A stretch of 64,000 bases of DNA, from NCBI GenBank assembly GCA_965229305.1, contig CBDDIZ010000029.1:1-64000 (forward strand), read 5' to 3'. This stretch comes from JALHNI01 sp965229305 (lineage in GTDB: Bacteria > Acidobacteriota > Terriglobia > Bryobacterales > Bryobacteraceae). Positions within the stretch are counted from its first letter, which is position 1, and the number at the start of each line of letters is the position of its first letter. Below, piece after piece: positions 1-9,293 of this stretch. Under the pieces are notes generated by a model. That model did no database searches. It worked only from the letters and a program-made list of their open reading frames with translations, and was not told where the DNA came from. A program made the translations under genes and the position numbers.

Positions 1-1175
1 TTGGGCGCCGAGGTGTGATTGTTCACGATGCCGGGGAGAGTGGGCTGCGGATAGGCCTGGATGAGGCGCGCGGTGATGGGGTCAAAGCGATTGGAGGGAA
101 TCTGACGATTCGGGAACGGATCGCGTGTGTAGCCCGAAGCGGTGCCGGGGGCGGCGCGCAGGGTGGCAGGGTCGAAGATGTCGCGGATGGCGCTGAAGTC
201 GCCGGTCCGCATGGCAGCCGTCGGGACGGTGTTGACGAAGGCGCGCTCCTGACGGCGGCGATAGCCCTCGTAGTTGCCGAAGAAGAACAGCTTGTCCTTG
301 ATCACGGGGCCGCCCAAGCTGGCGCCGAACTGATTCTGGCGCAGGGTGGGTTTGCGGGCGAGGAAGAAGTTGCGAGAGTCGGTGGCATCGTTCCGGAGGA
401 AGTCGTAAGCGCTGCCGTGGAACTGATTGGTGCCGCTCTTGGTGACGATGTTGACCGTGGCGCCGGAGTTGCGACCCTGGTCAGCCGCGAAAAGGCTGGT
501 CTGGATCTTGAACTCGCGTACCGCTTCGACGGACGGACGCAGCACGATGGAAAGCGTGAGGCGTTCGTTGTTGTCGATACCGTCGTAGAGGAAGTTGTTC
601 GAGCCTTCACGGGTTACCGTTGGCGAAGACTTCGCTACCGGGGGCGAAGATCGTCCGGACGGGTGCCGCTCATGATGGTGCCTTTGCTGCCGAAGCCGAC
701 ACCGGTGACGCCGGGTCCGAGGGTGGCGAGTTGGACGAAGTTGCGGCCATTGAGCGGAAGCTCGGCGACGGCCTTCTGTTCGACCACCTGACCAATCGAC
801 GAATTGTCGACTTCGAGGAGCGGCGCGCCGCCCTTCACTTCGACGGTTTCGGTGACTTGGCCGACTTCCAGACGGAAGTCAACGCGGGCCGACTGGTTCA
901 CTTCGAGCGTCAGGTTGTCTTGCACGGATTGACGGAAGCCGTTCCTTCTGCGCGGTGACCTTATAGCGACCGGGGATGAGGAACGGCACGCTGAAGGTGC
1001 CGTCGTCATTCGCGGTGACTTCTTTGACGACGAGGGTTTCGAGATTCTGAACGGTGATTTTGGCTCCAGCGACGTTGGCATTCGAGACGTCGCTCACCGA
1101 GCCGGTGACGGTAGCGTAGTTTTGGGCGAAGAGCGCGATGCTAAGCATCAGCCCTAACGCAATTTTGCGGAACAT
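1..1175 (-). pseudogene. Oar-like TonB-dependent receptor, 5' part, frameshifted, cut by window edge
   Basis: The start at 1175 opens a signal peptide (MFRKIALGLMLSIALFAQ) and a carboxypeptidase-regulatory-like fold (TVTGSVSDVSNANVAGAKI). A plug region follows (VAELPLNGRNFVQLATLGPG, then SNNFLYDGIDNNERLTLS and VNIVTKSGTNQFHGSAYDFL). These belong to one protein but lie in three different frames. Reading the minus strand, one extra base sits near 941 (GAACGGC where GAAGGC would give QKE-GF), one near 642 (a C run) and one near 619 (a second C run). Each is a +1 change, so the frame is restored after the third, and it stays open to base 1. Outer-membrane receptors of this family import large substrates in Acidobacteria. 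Either the gene is decaying or these are indel errors in homopolymers; two of the three are in C runs. Confidence 0.8.
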
Positions 1176-1286
1176 AGCGAGACTCCAAACAGGGGAATTG
1201 TCTTGCCTGCCATCATATCATCGTCAAGATTTCACATTTCAGTGAGGATGGCCTGACCGAAGGCGGGCGCGCTAAGCTCGAAGCAG

Positions 1287-2210
1287 GTGAAGAAGTTCGT
1301 CATTCTCTACGTCGGAGTGATTCTGGGGCTGGCCCTCCTCTACCCGGTGGTGCGCAAATGGTCGGGCGAGAAGAAGCCGGTGCGCATCTATCCGGCGCTG
1401 GCGGCGATCATCCCGGCGGATACGCGCTGGGCGGCGGGTTTCGATTTAGAGAGGCTGAAACCCACGCCGCTCTACCGGCAACTGGTGGAAGGTCGCAAGC
1501 TGCCTTTCGTGGAGCAGTTCGCGGCGCGTACGGGCTTTGACCCGGCGAAGAGCATTTACGAAATCATCCTGGTTTCGAATGGCCGCGACACGGTGGCGCT
1601 CGCGGGCGGGAAGTTCGCGCAAAGCACCGAACTGCGGCAAGGCATGGAGCCGCCGGTGCGCATCGAAGGCGATCGGGTGACGCGCATGACCTATAAGGGC
1701 TATACGCTCGAAGGGAATGAAGGCGCGGCACTTTGCTTTCTGAACAGTGCGACGGCGATCGCGGGGCCGGGGAGCGTCCTGCGGAGCATGATCGACCGGC
1801 AGCAGCAGCAACCCGGACCGCCGGCGAGCCTGCTGGAGGCGATCAACGCGATCCCGACGAGCAATCAGATTTGGGCGGTGGCGGAAGGCGATGTGAATGA
1901 AGTGTTGCGCGGGCTGCGCGTGGGTCCGGCGCAGTTACGGTCTTTGCCGTTTGCCGTGAAGCGCTTGACGTTTGCGGCGGATGTTTCAGCAGGATTGAAG
2001 GCGCTGCTGTCGATCGAGTGCCCGGATGCGGCAGCGGCCGGGCAACTGTCCGTGGTGCTGAAGACGGCGCAGTCGCTGTTTCCGCAAGCGGGAGGCGATT
2101 GGGCTGGGCTGTTGAACGAGCGCGGCAAGGTTGAGCAAGCCGGAACGGCCGTGCAAGTCCGTTACGACTTCACGGCCGCCGAGATTAAGCAGTTGCTGGG
2201 ACCGCTGTGA
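1287..2210 (+). CDS. Membrane-anchored protein of unknown function
   Basis: A 307-residue protein with a GTG start. Residues 1-20 form one hydrophobic anchor or uncleaved signal (KKFVILYVGVILGLALLY) followed by basic residues, so the rest is probably periplasmic. The body contains IIPADTRWAAGFDLERLKPTP, a long alpha/beta region, and a C-terminal stretch resembling DUF3352-like proteins in style, but no catalytic motif is visible. It is followed at once by the oppositely oriented ferredoxin gene, so the two stop codons abut. I do not assign a function. Confidence 0.75.
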   Translation: MKKFVILYVGVILGLALLYPVVRKWSGEKKPVRIYPALAAIIPADTRWAAGFDLERLKPTPLYRQLVEGRKLPFVEQFAARTGFDPAKSIYEIILVSNGRDTVALAGGKFAQSTELRQGMEPPVRIEGDRVTRMTYKGYTLEGNEGAALCFLNSATAIAGPGSVLRSMIDRQQQQPGPPASLLEAINAIPTSNQIWAVAEGDVNEVLRGLRVGPAQLRSLPFAVKRLTFAADVSAGLKALLSIECPDAAAAGQLSVVLKTAQSLFPQAGGDWAGLLNERGKVEQAGTAVQVRYDFTAAEIKQLLGPL

Positions 2211-2612
2211 TTACTTCTTGGGGACGGGGATCGCGTCGCCGAGGTTGATGGAGCCGCCGCCTTCGCTGACGTAGTTGCGATTCCAACTGGGAATCTCGAC
2301 AACAACGTCTCCTTTAACGACGGCCTGGCAGCCCAGGCGCGAACTCAAGGTGAGACCGGCCGCGGTATCGAGGCGATCGAGCTCGTCGTCTTCGGCTTCG
2401 GAGAGGTGGTCCTTCCCTTCTTTCACGATTACGTGGCAGGTGGTGCAAGCACAACTGCCGCCACAGGCATGTTCCAACTGGATGTGGAAGTGCATGGCGA
2501 CATCGAGGAGGCTTTCCTGCAAACCATGCTCACTGTAGGGCAACTTGCCGGACTCAAATTCGACCGTCTGGCCTTCGGTTTGTCCGGCCGGAAGGAACGT
2601 AACTTTCGGCAT
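2211..2612 (-). CDS. fdx: 2Fe-2S ferredoxin, adrenodoxin/Isc type
   Basis: A 133-residue electron carrier. Cysteines C50, C56, C59 and C95 follow the C-x5-C-x2-C-x35-C pattern of adrenodoxin-type [2Fe-2S] ferredoxins (HACGGSCACTTCH ... SRLGCQAV); an extra C54 is present. The acidic helix SEAEDDELDRLD after the cluster is typical of the docking region. A C-terminal tail of about 25 residues (WNRNYVSEGGGS...) resembles Isc-type ferredoxins. No isc genes are adjacent. It is divergent from argS, sharing a gap of about 37 bp that holds the argS -10 element. Confidence 0.9.
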   Translation of the reverse strand: MPKVTFLPAGQTEGQTVEFESGKLPYSEHGLQESLLDVAMHFHIQLEHACGGSCACTTCHVIVKEGKDHLSEAEDDELDRLDTAAGLTLSSRLGCQAVVKGDVVVEIPSWNRNYVSEGGGSINLGDAIPVPKK

Positions 2613-2633
2613 TCGCCCTCAGTTTAGCATTGC

Positions 2634-2639
2634 TATACT
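2634..2639 (+). promoter_or_regulatory. Candidate -10 element (TATACT) for argS
   Basis: TATACT lies ten bases before the GTG chosen as the argS start, so the predicted transcript begins only 2-4 bases before the codon and has no room for a Shine-Dalgarno. No convincing -35 is seen. This would be a leaderless or near-leaderless message. Confidence 0.45.
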
Positions 2640-2649
2640 CAGGGCATCC

Positions 2650-4596
2650 GTGTTCCATCAGTTCGAAAAGTCCCTCCCTGCCCTTGTGGCTGAACGTGTT
2701 TCCCAGCAACTGCAAGTCAACGCCGAAGTGGCTGTGGAGCAGCCCCGCGAGTCGAAATTCGGGGAGTTCGCCCTGCCGGTGGCCTTCCAGTTGGCGCGCC
2801 AGTTGAAGCAGTCGCCGAAGGCGATTGCCGAGCGTTTGGTGGGCGTGCTGGGCGACCTGCCCGGCGTGGGGTCGATCGAGATCGCGGGCAACGGCTTTCT
2901 GAATGTCCGGCTGGATCGGACGGGGTATCTGCAGAGCCTGCTGACATCCACCGGCGCGGACGCCGAAGCGGCGACCGGCAAGATCATCATCGAGCACACG
3001 AACATCAACCCGAACAAGGCCGCGCATATCGGTCATTTGCGGAACGCCATTCTGGGCGATACGTTCGTGCGGATGCTGCGCGCGGGCGGTGAGCGCGTCG
3101 AGGTCCAGAACTACATCGACAATACGGGCGTGCAAGTGGCCGACGTGGTGGTGGGCTTCCACTATCTCGAGAAGAAGTCGCTAGCGGAAGTGGAAGCGCT
3201 GGCGGCTGGTGAGCGTTTCGATTATTACTGCTGGGATCTGTACGCGCGCACGTCGAGTTACTACAAGGACCATCCGGAGTCGCTCGCGTGGCGCGCCGAG
3301 GTGCTGCATTCGATCGAAGGCGGGCACGACGACGTGTCGCGGCTGGGTCATGTGGTGGCGGACGCTATTGTCGGCTGCCATCTGCGGACCATGGCGCGGT
3401 TGGATATCGCCTACGATGTGCTGCCACGCGAGAGCGAGATTCTGCATCTGAAGTTCTGGGCGAGCGCATTTGAGTTACTCAAGGAACGCAAGGCGATCTT
3501 CTTCGAGAACGAAGGCAAGAATAAGGGTTGCTGGGTGATGCCGGCCTCCGCTTTCCGGGACGGCGCTCGGGCGGAAGAAGAAGACATTGACGACAGCAAG
3601 GTGATTGTCCGTTCGAATGGCACAGTGACTTACGTCGGCAAGGACATTGCTTATCAGCTGTGGAAGTTCGGCCTATTGGGCAAAGACTTCTACTATCAGC
3701 CGCTCGAAGGCTTTCCGGGGGTGATGGTTTCGACGGCGGAACCGCAGCCGGCGACGCAGCAATTTGGCGGCGGCAAGACGGTCTACAACGTGATCGACTC
3801 GCGGCAGTCCTATCTGCAGGACGTGGTGGTGGCGGGACTTAAGGCGTTGGGCTTTGCGGAACAGGCCAAGCAGTCGATTCATTTTTCTTACGAGATGGTG
3901 GCGCTCACACCGCGCACCTGCGTGGAGCTGGGCATTCCGCTTTCGGAAGAAGATCAGAAGCGGACTTACGTGGAAGTTTCGGGCCGGAAGGGCTTGGGCG
4001 TCAAGGCAGACGACTTACTCGATACGCTGATTTCCCGAGCGGCGCGCGAGGTGGAGTCGCGCAATGCGGAGGCCGCCGAAGCCGAGCGTCAGGAGATTGC
4101 ACGCAAGATTGCCGTGGGGGCGCTGCGTTACTTCATGCTGAAGTTTACACGCAATACGGTGATCGCGTTCGACTTGCAGGAAGCGCTGAGCTTTACCGGC
4201 GAGACGGGTCCGTATGTGCAGTACGCCGCGGTGCGCGCGGCACGCATTCTGACCAAGCTCGATGAGGCACTACCGGACTTTGCCGCTTTATCGGCTGAGG
4301 AGGTGAAGGCGATGGCGGCGTCGCTCGAAGACGAGAACCTCTGGCAGTTGGTGCTCTCGGTGTCGAAGCTCGATTCGGCGCTGGCGCGCAGTATCGCTTC
4401 CGGCGAACCGGCGAACCTGGCACGCTATGCATTTCAGTTAGCGCAGGCGTTCAGCGCGTTCTACGAGAATTATCCAGTGTTGTTTGAGAAGAATGCCGAC
4501 AAGAAGCGGCTGTTACTGTGGCTGACCGGCTATTTCTCAAGCCAACTGAATCGGACGCTCTCCATTCTCGGCATTCCCGTTCCCGCTTACATGTAG
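2650..4596 (+). CDS. argS: Arginyl-tRNA synthetase
   Basis: Charges tRNA-Arg with arginine in the cytoplasm. The 648-residue product starts VFHQFEKSLP; a longer reading frame from 2545 runs through the fdx promoter side and is less likely. An N-terminal Add-1-like domain is followed by the class I HIGH signature in NPNKAAHIGHLRNAILGD, preceded by IIIEHTNINPNK. The catalytic core continues through DSRQSYLQDVVVAGLKALG. The KMSK loop is degenerate (VSGRKGLGVKADD), as is common in this enzyme. The C-terminal DALR anticodon-binding domain contains TGETGPYVQYAAVRAARI and ends in ILGIPVPAYM. Length matches the family. Confidence 0.95.
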   Translation: MFHQFEKSLPALVAERVSQQLQVNAEVAVEQPRESKFGEFALPVAFQLARQLKQSPKAIAERLVGVLGDLPGVGSIEIAGNGFLNVRLDRTGYLQSLLTSTGADAEAATGKIIIEHTNINPNKAAHIGHLRNAILGDTFVRMLRAGGERVEVQNYIDNTGVQVADVVVGFHYLEKKSLAEVEALAAGERFDYYCWDLYARTSSYYKDHPESLAWRAEVLHSIEGGHDDVSRLGHVVADAIVGCHLRTMARLDIAYDVLPRESEILHLKFWASAFELLKERKAIFFENEGKNKGCWVMPASAFRDGARAEEEDIDDSKVIVRSNGTVTYVGKDIAYQLWKFGLLGKDFYYQPLEGFPGVMVSTAEPQPATQQFGGGKTVYNVIDSRQSYLQDVVVAGLKALGFAEQAKQSIHFSYEMVALTPRTCVELGIPLSEEDQKRTYVEVSGRKGLGVKADDLLDTLISRAAREVESRNAEAAEAERQEIARKIAVGALRYFMLKFTRNTVIAFDLQEALSFTGETGPYVQYAAVRAARILTKLDEALPDFAALSAEEVKAMAASLEDENLWQLVLSVSKLDSALARSIASGEPANLARYAFQLAQAFSAFYENYPVLFEKNADKKRLLLWLTGYFSSQLNRTLSILGIPVPAYM

Positions 4597-6177
4597 TCAG
4601 CGGGCATTCATCACTCGGAGGAAGTCCGCCCAGGAGACCGGGCGGCCGTGCAAGGGGACGAGCGTCTGGACGTCCATCTTGAGCCGCTGCGCGTGCGTGA
4701 GCAGCGTGCGGCTGGCGGGAGTCGGCGCGGTCTCTGAAGCTTCGAACAGGTCCGCTTGAATGGCGAGCTTCTCTTTGGGCAGGTAAGCCATCAACATACC
4801 CTCGGCGTGGGCGAGCGGCTGGACGTAGGAGATGTGCATCTGGCGATCGCCGTCGCTCAAGATGTAGTTCTCGCGGACGGTTTCATACTGGTAGCCTTCA
4901 GCCACTTCCGTTGGCGGCCATAGCGATAACATGTCGGGCTCGAGCGTGCGCGGCGAGTAATTCAAGACGTCCCGCACATAGAACGGGTAATTCTTGATCT
5001 GCGTGATGATGGTGGCGCCGATGTGCATGTAAGTCCGCAAGCCACCGATGTGATCGAAGTGCTGGTGCGTGTTCACCAGAAAGCGGATCGGCTTGTTCGG
5101 GATCAGCTTGACGATCGCGTCGATGACGGCAAGATTGCGGGCTTCGTCGAGGGGCGCTTCGACGACCGCGATGTAGTCCTTGAATTCGACGGCAACGCTG
5201 TGATGCGTGCCGCCGGCCATCAGGTAAACGCCGTCCGCGAGCTTTTGCGAAGTGACGGTGACCGGAAAGCTGGCTTGGCGTACGGCCGGGGGCACAGGCA
5301 AGGCGGGGCAGGCGTTCGCCGTGATTTTGTCGAATGTGCCGCCAAAGCCGTTGTGGCCGGCGGTGACGGTTTGCGCGCCGAAGTTATCGTCCCAGCCGTC
5401 GTGATGATGCCAGAGCGTGGGAAAGCGGATGCCGTGGCCTAAGTCCTGATAGGTTTCGTTGGTGAACTCGTGCTCGTAGTTCATGTCGCCCAAGACCGGG
5501 TCCGGCACCCAAGTGTGGATGCGTTGGAGTAAGTGCTCTTTATTGATCGTGGCGTCAACGCGGTACTTACCGAGCACAGTGATCGAGACGACGTGCATCT
5601 TCTCGGGAATCGTGGTGTGGCCGTCGCGGCCGGACTCACCTAACTCCCAACGCCAGACAGCCTTGGGATTGGCGCCCGGCAGGCGGGCTGCTTTGAGGAA
5701 TCCGTGCGGATTCATCCAGAGGTCGAGTTGCCAGCGTTCGGCATCGCGCGGCGGCGCGGCGACAGGCGCGCCCTGCCGACCGTCCTGATGCCACGCCTGT
5801 CGACCATTGACGGCGAAGGCTTGATGCGCGTGCTGCTGCAGCGGCGTTCCACCGAGCCAACCGGAGCCATACTTCCAGGACGCGGGATTGCGGCCGGGCG
5901 GACGATCGAACTCCTCGATCGAGGTCTGCGCCTCCCAGTTCATCGTGCGCCGGTAGTTGGTCAGCGGGTCCAGGCGGGGCCAGTCAACGTTCCAGCCGGA
6001 CTCTTTCTGCTGCCCAACGGCGCCGGCGTAACCGGTGCCGGCGATGGTGACGCAACGAAGTTGTTTGGCGCCGATGGCTTGTTCCGCGGCGCGGAGGATC
6101 GGCTCCGGGTCAACATAACCGGGAGCGAATTGCGCAGCGGCGGGCAAGGCTGCCAGGACGAGCAGGGTCCACTTCAT
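4597..6177 (-). CDS. Secreted metallo-beta-lactamase-fold hydrolase
   Basis: A 526-residue protein. I start it at 6177, where MKWTLLVLAALPAAAQ gives a clean signal peptide; the frame is open upstream into the neighbouring gene. The second half carries the zinc-binding motif HQHFDH (in LVNTHQHFDHIGGLRTY), followed by the later MBL histidine regions (QPLAHAEGMLM, LVPLHGRPVSW). The N-terminal ~280 residues form a large extra domain. The substrate is unknown. It lies 28 bases downstream of the dehydrogenase small-subunit gene on the same strand and is probably co-transcribed. Convergent with argS with no gap. Confidence 0.85.
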   Translation of the reverse strand: MKWTLLVLAALPAAAQFAPGYVDPEPILRAAEQAIGAKQLRCVTIAGTGYAGAVGQQKESGWNVDWPRLDPLTNYRRTMNWEAQTSIEEFDRPPGRNPASWKYGSGWLGGTPLQQHAHQAFAVNGRQAWHQDGRQGAPVAAPPRDAERWQLDLWMNPHGFLKAARLPGANPKAVWRWELGESGRDGHTTIPEKMHVVSITVLGKYRVDATINKEHLLQRIHTWVPDPVLGDMNYEHEFTNETYQDLGHGIRFPTLWHHHDGWDDNFGAQTVTAGHNGFGGTFDKITANACPALPVPPAVRQASFPVTVTSQKLADGVYLMAGGTHHSVAVEFKDYIAVVEAPLDEARNLAVIDAIVKLIPNKPIRFLVNTHQHFDHIGGLRTYMHIGATIITQIKNYPFYVRDVLNYSPRTLEPDMLSLWPPTEVAEGYQYETVRENYILSDGDRQMHISYVQPLAHAEGMLMAYLPKEKLAIQADLFEASETAPTPASRTLLTHAQRLKMDVQTLVPLHGRPVSWADFLRVMNAR

Positions 6178-6205
6178 GAGCAGCCATTCTATGTCAACCA
6201 GCTGT

Positions 6206-6760
6206 TTAGTGCTCTGGAATTTCGCAGACCGGATAGGCGGCCAGCATGCCGCCGCCCTTGAAGCCGAGCGTCTCACTCAGGCCGATCTGCGAGGTGAAGT
6301 AGCCATCGCAGGTAAGGTTCTTCACGAGTTGGAAGAAACGCTCCGGCATGGTTTTCACGCGGCCATGATCGACGACCTCTGAGAGCGGCGTCAGCAAAGC
6401 GACGCGGGCCTGAGCGTCGGCCTGGGAGAAGCCTTTCTCGTCAAGCCAAGCGAGGCCGGAACGCATCAACTTGCGATGCTCGGGGTTCGCGTCGACCACC
6501 AAGTCAATGAAGCCGGGCACGCCGGCTTTCGAAGCGCCGGGCGTATCCGTATCTGGAATGATGACGTCGGTCAGCGTGCTGAGCAAGGCGAACTCGGACT
6601 CGGTGAAGAACTTACGCGGCCCGGTGGACGCTTGCTTGCCGGGAGCATGCGCGGCGTGCGCGTCGGCATGCTGACCGTAGAGTTCGTTGCCCGAATGCGG
6701 GAAGGTGCAGGTGGCGGTGATGGCGCCAATGATCTTGAGGGTGTCGCGACGTTCGGGCAT
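6206..6760 (-). CDS. Gluconate 2-dehydrogenase subunit 3-like protein
   Basis: A 184-residue protein whose N-terminus MPERRDTLKIIGAI has a twin-arginine motif for Tat export. The body (LLSTLTDVIIPDTDTPGASK, then VPGFIDLVV) matches the small subunit that accompanies periplasmic GMC dehydrogenases and helps their export or maturation. Its ATG overlaps the stop of the GMC gene by one base (TAATG), so the pair is translationally coupled and very likely forms one complex. The frame continues open upstream but only as antisense-like sequence, so 6760 is the sensible start. Confidence 0.88.
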   Translation of the reverse strand: MPERRDTLKIIGAITATCTFPHSGNELYGQHADAHAAHAPGKQASTGPRKFFTESEFALLSTLTDVIIPDTDTPGASKAGVPGFIDLVVDANPEHRKLMRSGLAWLDEKGFSQADAQARVALLTPLSEVVDHGRVKTMPERFFQLVKNLTCDGYFTSQIGLSETLGFKGGGMLAAYPVCEIPEH

Positions 6761-8328
6761 TAGAGTTCGCCTTTCTTGAGGCGGCCGGCCAGGTGCTCCG
6801 CGGTGCGGGCGGCCAGCGCCATCATGGTGTGCGTAGGATTTTTTTCCGAGGCCGAAGGGAAGACGCTGCCATCGACGACATAAAGATTGTCGACGTCGTG
6901 CGTGCGGCAGTTCCGGTCGACGACGCTGGTTTTGGGATCGCTGCCCATGCGCGCGCCGCCCAATTCGTGATTGGGCATCGGCTGAGAGTTGACGTTCAGG
7001 ATCTCGCCGCCGGAGGCGCGCACGATCTCTTTGCCCCAACTGGTCATGTCGTTGAAGAGCCGCCAGTCGTTGTCGCTCCAGAACAGGTCGCGACGGACTT
7101 CGGGCAGGCCCCACTGATCGAGCTTCGATTCATCGAGGAAGATGCGGCTGCGGCCATCGGGAATCTTTTCGCCGTAAGGCGACCACACCACGTAAGCGGG
7201 ATAGGCTTCTTTCACGGCGTTCTTCAAGCTGGCGCCGAAACCATTGAAGCGGCGCGCCCAGCCGATGCTGCGGCGATTCTGATAGCCGAACTGGGCGCCG
7301 AAGCTGCGGGCATAGGGACGCGTGCGGGTGTGCATGAAGGAAGGCTGATAGGCGTGGTCGAGGAAGCCGTCGTCGGCGGTGACCGGCTTGCCCTTCAGCT
7401 TCGTGAGTAGGAACTCAATGCCGCCGGTGAAGTGCGGAATGAAGTGCTCGCCGACTTGTCCGCTCGAGTTGGCCAAGCCCTTGGGATAGAGGCGCGACTT
7501 CGACATCTGCAGCAGGCCGACGCTTTGCACGCAAGCGCAGGAGACGACGACGGCGCGGCCGCGAATCTCGTTCTGCTTCTTCGTGACGCGGTCAATGATG
7601 GCTACGCCGGTGACTTTGTTTTCGTTCGAGATCATCACCTCGCGAGCAATGCTGTCGGTGAACAGGGTGAGCTTGCCCTGGCGCATGGCGGGAATGATGT
7701 GAACGTCGTAGGAGTTGTACTTGGCCACCACGTCGCAGCCGGCCATGCAGTTGCCGCAGAAGTGGCAGGCGGGGCGGCCGGTGCGGGCTTTGGTGAGCGT
7801 AGCTTTGCGAACGTGGATCACTTTGACGCCGAGACTGGCGGCGCCGCGCTGAAGGAGCACGTCGCTGCACTTCATGGGAGCCGGCGGCAGGAAGATGCCA
7901 TCGGGAAGGTCGGTGAGGCCGTCGAGGTTGCCGCAGACGCCGACTTCGCGTTCGATGCTGTCATAGTGTGGGGCCATATCGGCGTAGTCGATGGGCCAGT
8001 TTTCGCCGGCGCCGTCGTCCCAATCTTTGCCTTTGAAGTCGCGTTGCGAGAAGCGCCAGGCGACGGCGTTCCAGGTTTGCGACTTGCCACCGGCACCGCG
8101 CGTGCGCTGGGTATCCATGCCGGGCTTGCCGGGCTTCATGGTGGGGATGTGGCGATTGGCGTACTCATACGGCATGGCATGGGTGTTGAAGTCCGTGCGC
8201 GTGTTGAGCTTGGGACCACCTTCCACCAGAGCGACGTCGACGCCCTGGCGGGCGAGCCGAGCCGCGAGCGTGCCGCCGGAGGCGCCGGAACCGACGACGA
8301 CGACATCAAAGACCTTCTGTTGCGACAT
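6760..8328 (-). CDS. GMC-family FAD oxidoreductase (large dehydrogenase subunit)
   Basis: A 522-residue flavoprotein. The N-terminal Rossmann motif VVVGSGASGGTLAARLARQG binds the FAD adenosine; GAGGKSQTWNAVAWRF lies near the flavin. A cysteine group CHFCGNCMAGC sits around residues 190-200, as in cytochrome-linked members such as gluconate and fructose dehydrogenases. The C-terminal block (ELGGARMGSDPKTSVVD, PTHTMMALAARTAEHLA) is the GMC signature. No signal of its own is visible, so it probably piggybacks on the Tat signal of the coupled small subunit. The sugar or alcohol substrate cannot be told from sequence. Divergent from the DsbA-like gene. Confidence 0.92.
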   Translation of the reverse strand: MSQQKVFDVVVVGSGASGGTLAARLARQGVDVALVEGGPKLNTRTDFNTHAMPYEYANRHIPTMKPGKPGMDTQRTRGAGGKSQTWNAVAWRFSQRDFKGKDWDDGAGENWPIDYADMAPHYDSIEREVGVCGNLDGLTDLPDGIFLPPAPMKCSDVLLQRGAASLGVKVIHVRKATLTKARTGRPACHFCGNCMAGCDVVAKYNSYDVHIIPAMRQGKLTLFTDSIAREVMISNENKVTGVAIIDRVTKKQNEIRGRAVVVSCACVQSVGLLQMSKSRLYPKGLANSSGQVGEHFIPHFTGGIEFLLTKLKGKPVTADDGFLDHAYQPSFMHTRTRPYARSFGAQFGYQNRRSIGWARRFNGFGASLKNAVKEAYPAYVVWSPYGEKIPDGRSRIFLDESKLDQWGLPEVRRDLFWSDNDWRLFNDMTSWGKEIVRASGGEILNVNSQPMPNHELGGARMGSDPKTSVVDRNCRTHDVDNLYVVDGSVFPSASEKNPTHTMMALAARTAEHLAGRLKKGEL

Positions 8329-8367
8329 TCAGTGTAGGTGTATCACACGCGGCGTCTCTGCGAGAAT

Positions 8368-9291
8368 ATGACAGTGAAGTTGCTCGTTCTACTCGCGCTC
8401 ACCGCCCTTCCGATGGCCGCGCAAACGCCCAAGCCCGTGGCTTTGGATAAGCCGGCGCTCGAGAGCTATCTGCGTCATTTGATGCCTTATCCCGCCGAGG
8501 TGAAGATCGAAGTCGGCGACCCGAAACCCAGTAGCCTGCCCGGCTTCTCGCAGGTCCGCGTGCTGGCGTCGATGGGCAGCCGTTTCAAGGAGCACCTGTT
8601 CGAAGTGGCGCCGGATGGCAAGCGCTTCTTCGAGGCCGAAATCCACGAGCTGGGCAAGAATCCGTTTGCCGACAATCTGGCGAAGCTCAAGACCGACGGA
8701 CAGCCGATGCTGGGGACGCCCGGCGCGCCGGTGACGCTGGTGCTCTTCAGCGACTTCCAGTGCCAATACTGCCGGGAGCAATCGCGCATTCTGCGGCAGG
8801 AGCTACTGAAGGCCTATCCGAAGGAAGTGCGGCTCTATTTCAAGGACTATCCGCTCGAGCAGATTCATCCGTGGGCGCGCACGGCGGCGCTCGCAGCGCG
8901 GTGCGCGATGCAGCAAAAGCCGGAAGCGTTCTGGGACTATCACGACTACGTTTTCGATAAACAGGCCGAGTTCAAGCCGGAGAATGTGCGCGAGAAGTCG
9001 GTCGCCTGGGCGACGGGCAAGGGTCTGGATGCAGCGAAGTTTTCCACCTGCCTGGAGAGCAAGGCGCCCGACAAGGAAATCTCGCGCAACGTGCTCGACG
9101 GCCGCGAAGTGGGCGTGAACTCGACGCCGATGCTGTTCATCAACGGCCGGCGCGTCAGCGGAGTGCTGGAATGGACGAGCCTGAAAATGCTGATCGACCT
9201 CGAGCTCGACTACGCCCGGCTGCACTCGGCTCCCGACGCCGCCTGTTGCAGCGTTGAATTGCCGTCGCCCTTCACCCCAAAAAAGAAATAA
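8368..9291 (+). CDS. Secreted DsbA-family thioredoxin-like protein
   Basis: A 307-residue exported thiol-disulfide protein. The start is placed at MTVKLLVLLALTALPMAAQ, a signal peptide; an ATG ten codons earlier adds a hydrophilic leader and is unlikely. The thioredoxin domain begins near residue 125 with VTLVLFSDFQCQYCREQ, giving an active-site CQYC, and includes the cis-proline region NSTPMLFINGRRVSG. About 100 residues before it form a separate N-terminal domain. Two bases separate its stop from the M28 peptidase start, so the pair is one operon, probably acting on secreted proteins in the periplasm. Confidence 0.9.
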   Translation: MTVKLLVLLALTALPMAAQTPKPVALDKPALESYLRHLMPYPAEVKIEVGDPKPSSLPGFSQVRVLASMGSRFKEHLFEVAPDGKRFFEAEIHELGKNPFADNLAKLKTDGQPMLGTPGAPVTLVLFSDFQCQYCREQSRILRQELLKAYPKEVRLYFKDYPLEQIHPWARTAALAARCAMQQKPEAFWDYHDYVFDKQAEFKPENVREKSVAWATGKGLDAAKFSTCLESKAPDKEISRNVLDGREVGVNSTPMLFINGRRVSGVLEWTSLKMLIDLELDYARLHSAPDAACCSVELPSPFTPKKK

Positions 9292-9293
9292 GC

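Noticed and set aside
15..791. 258-codon plus-strand frame at the window start
   Set aside because: Antisense to the TonB receptor; the minus strand gives family motifs in all three corrected segments.
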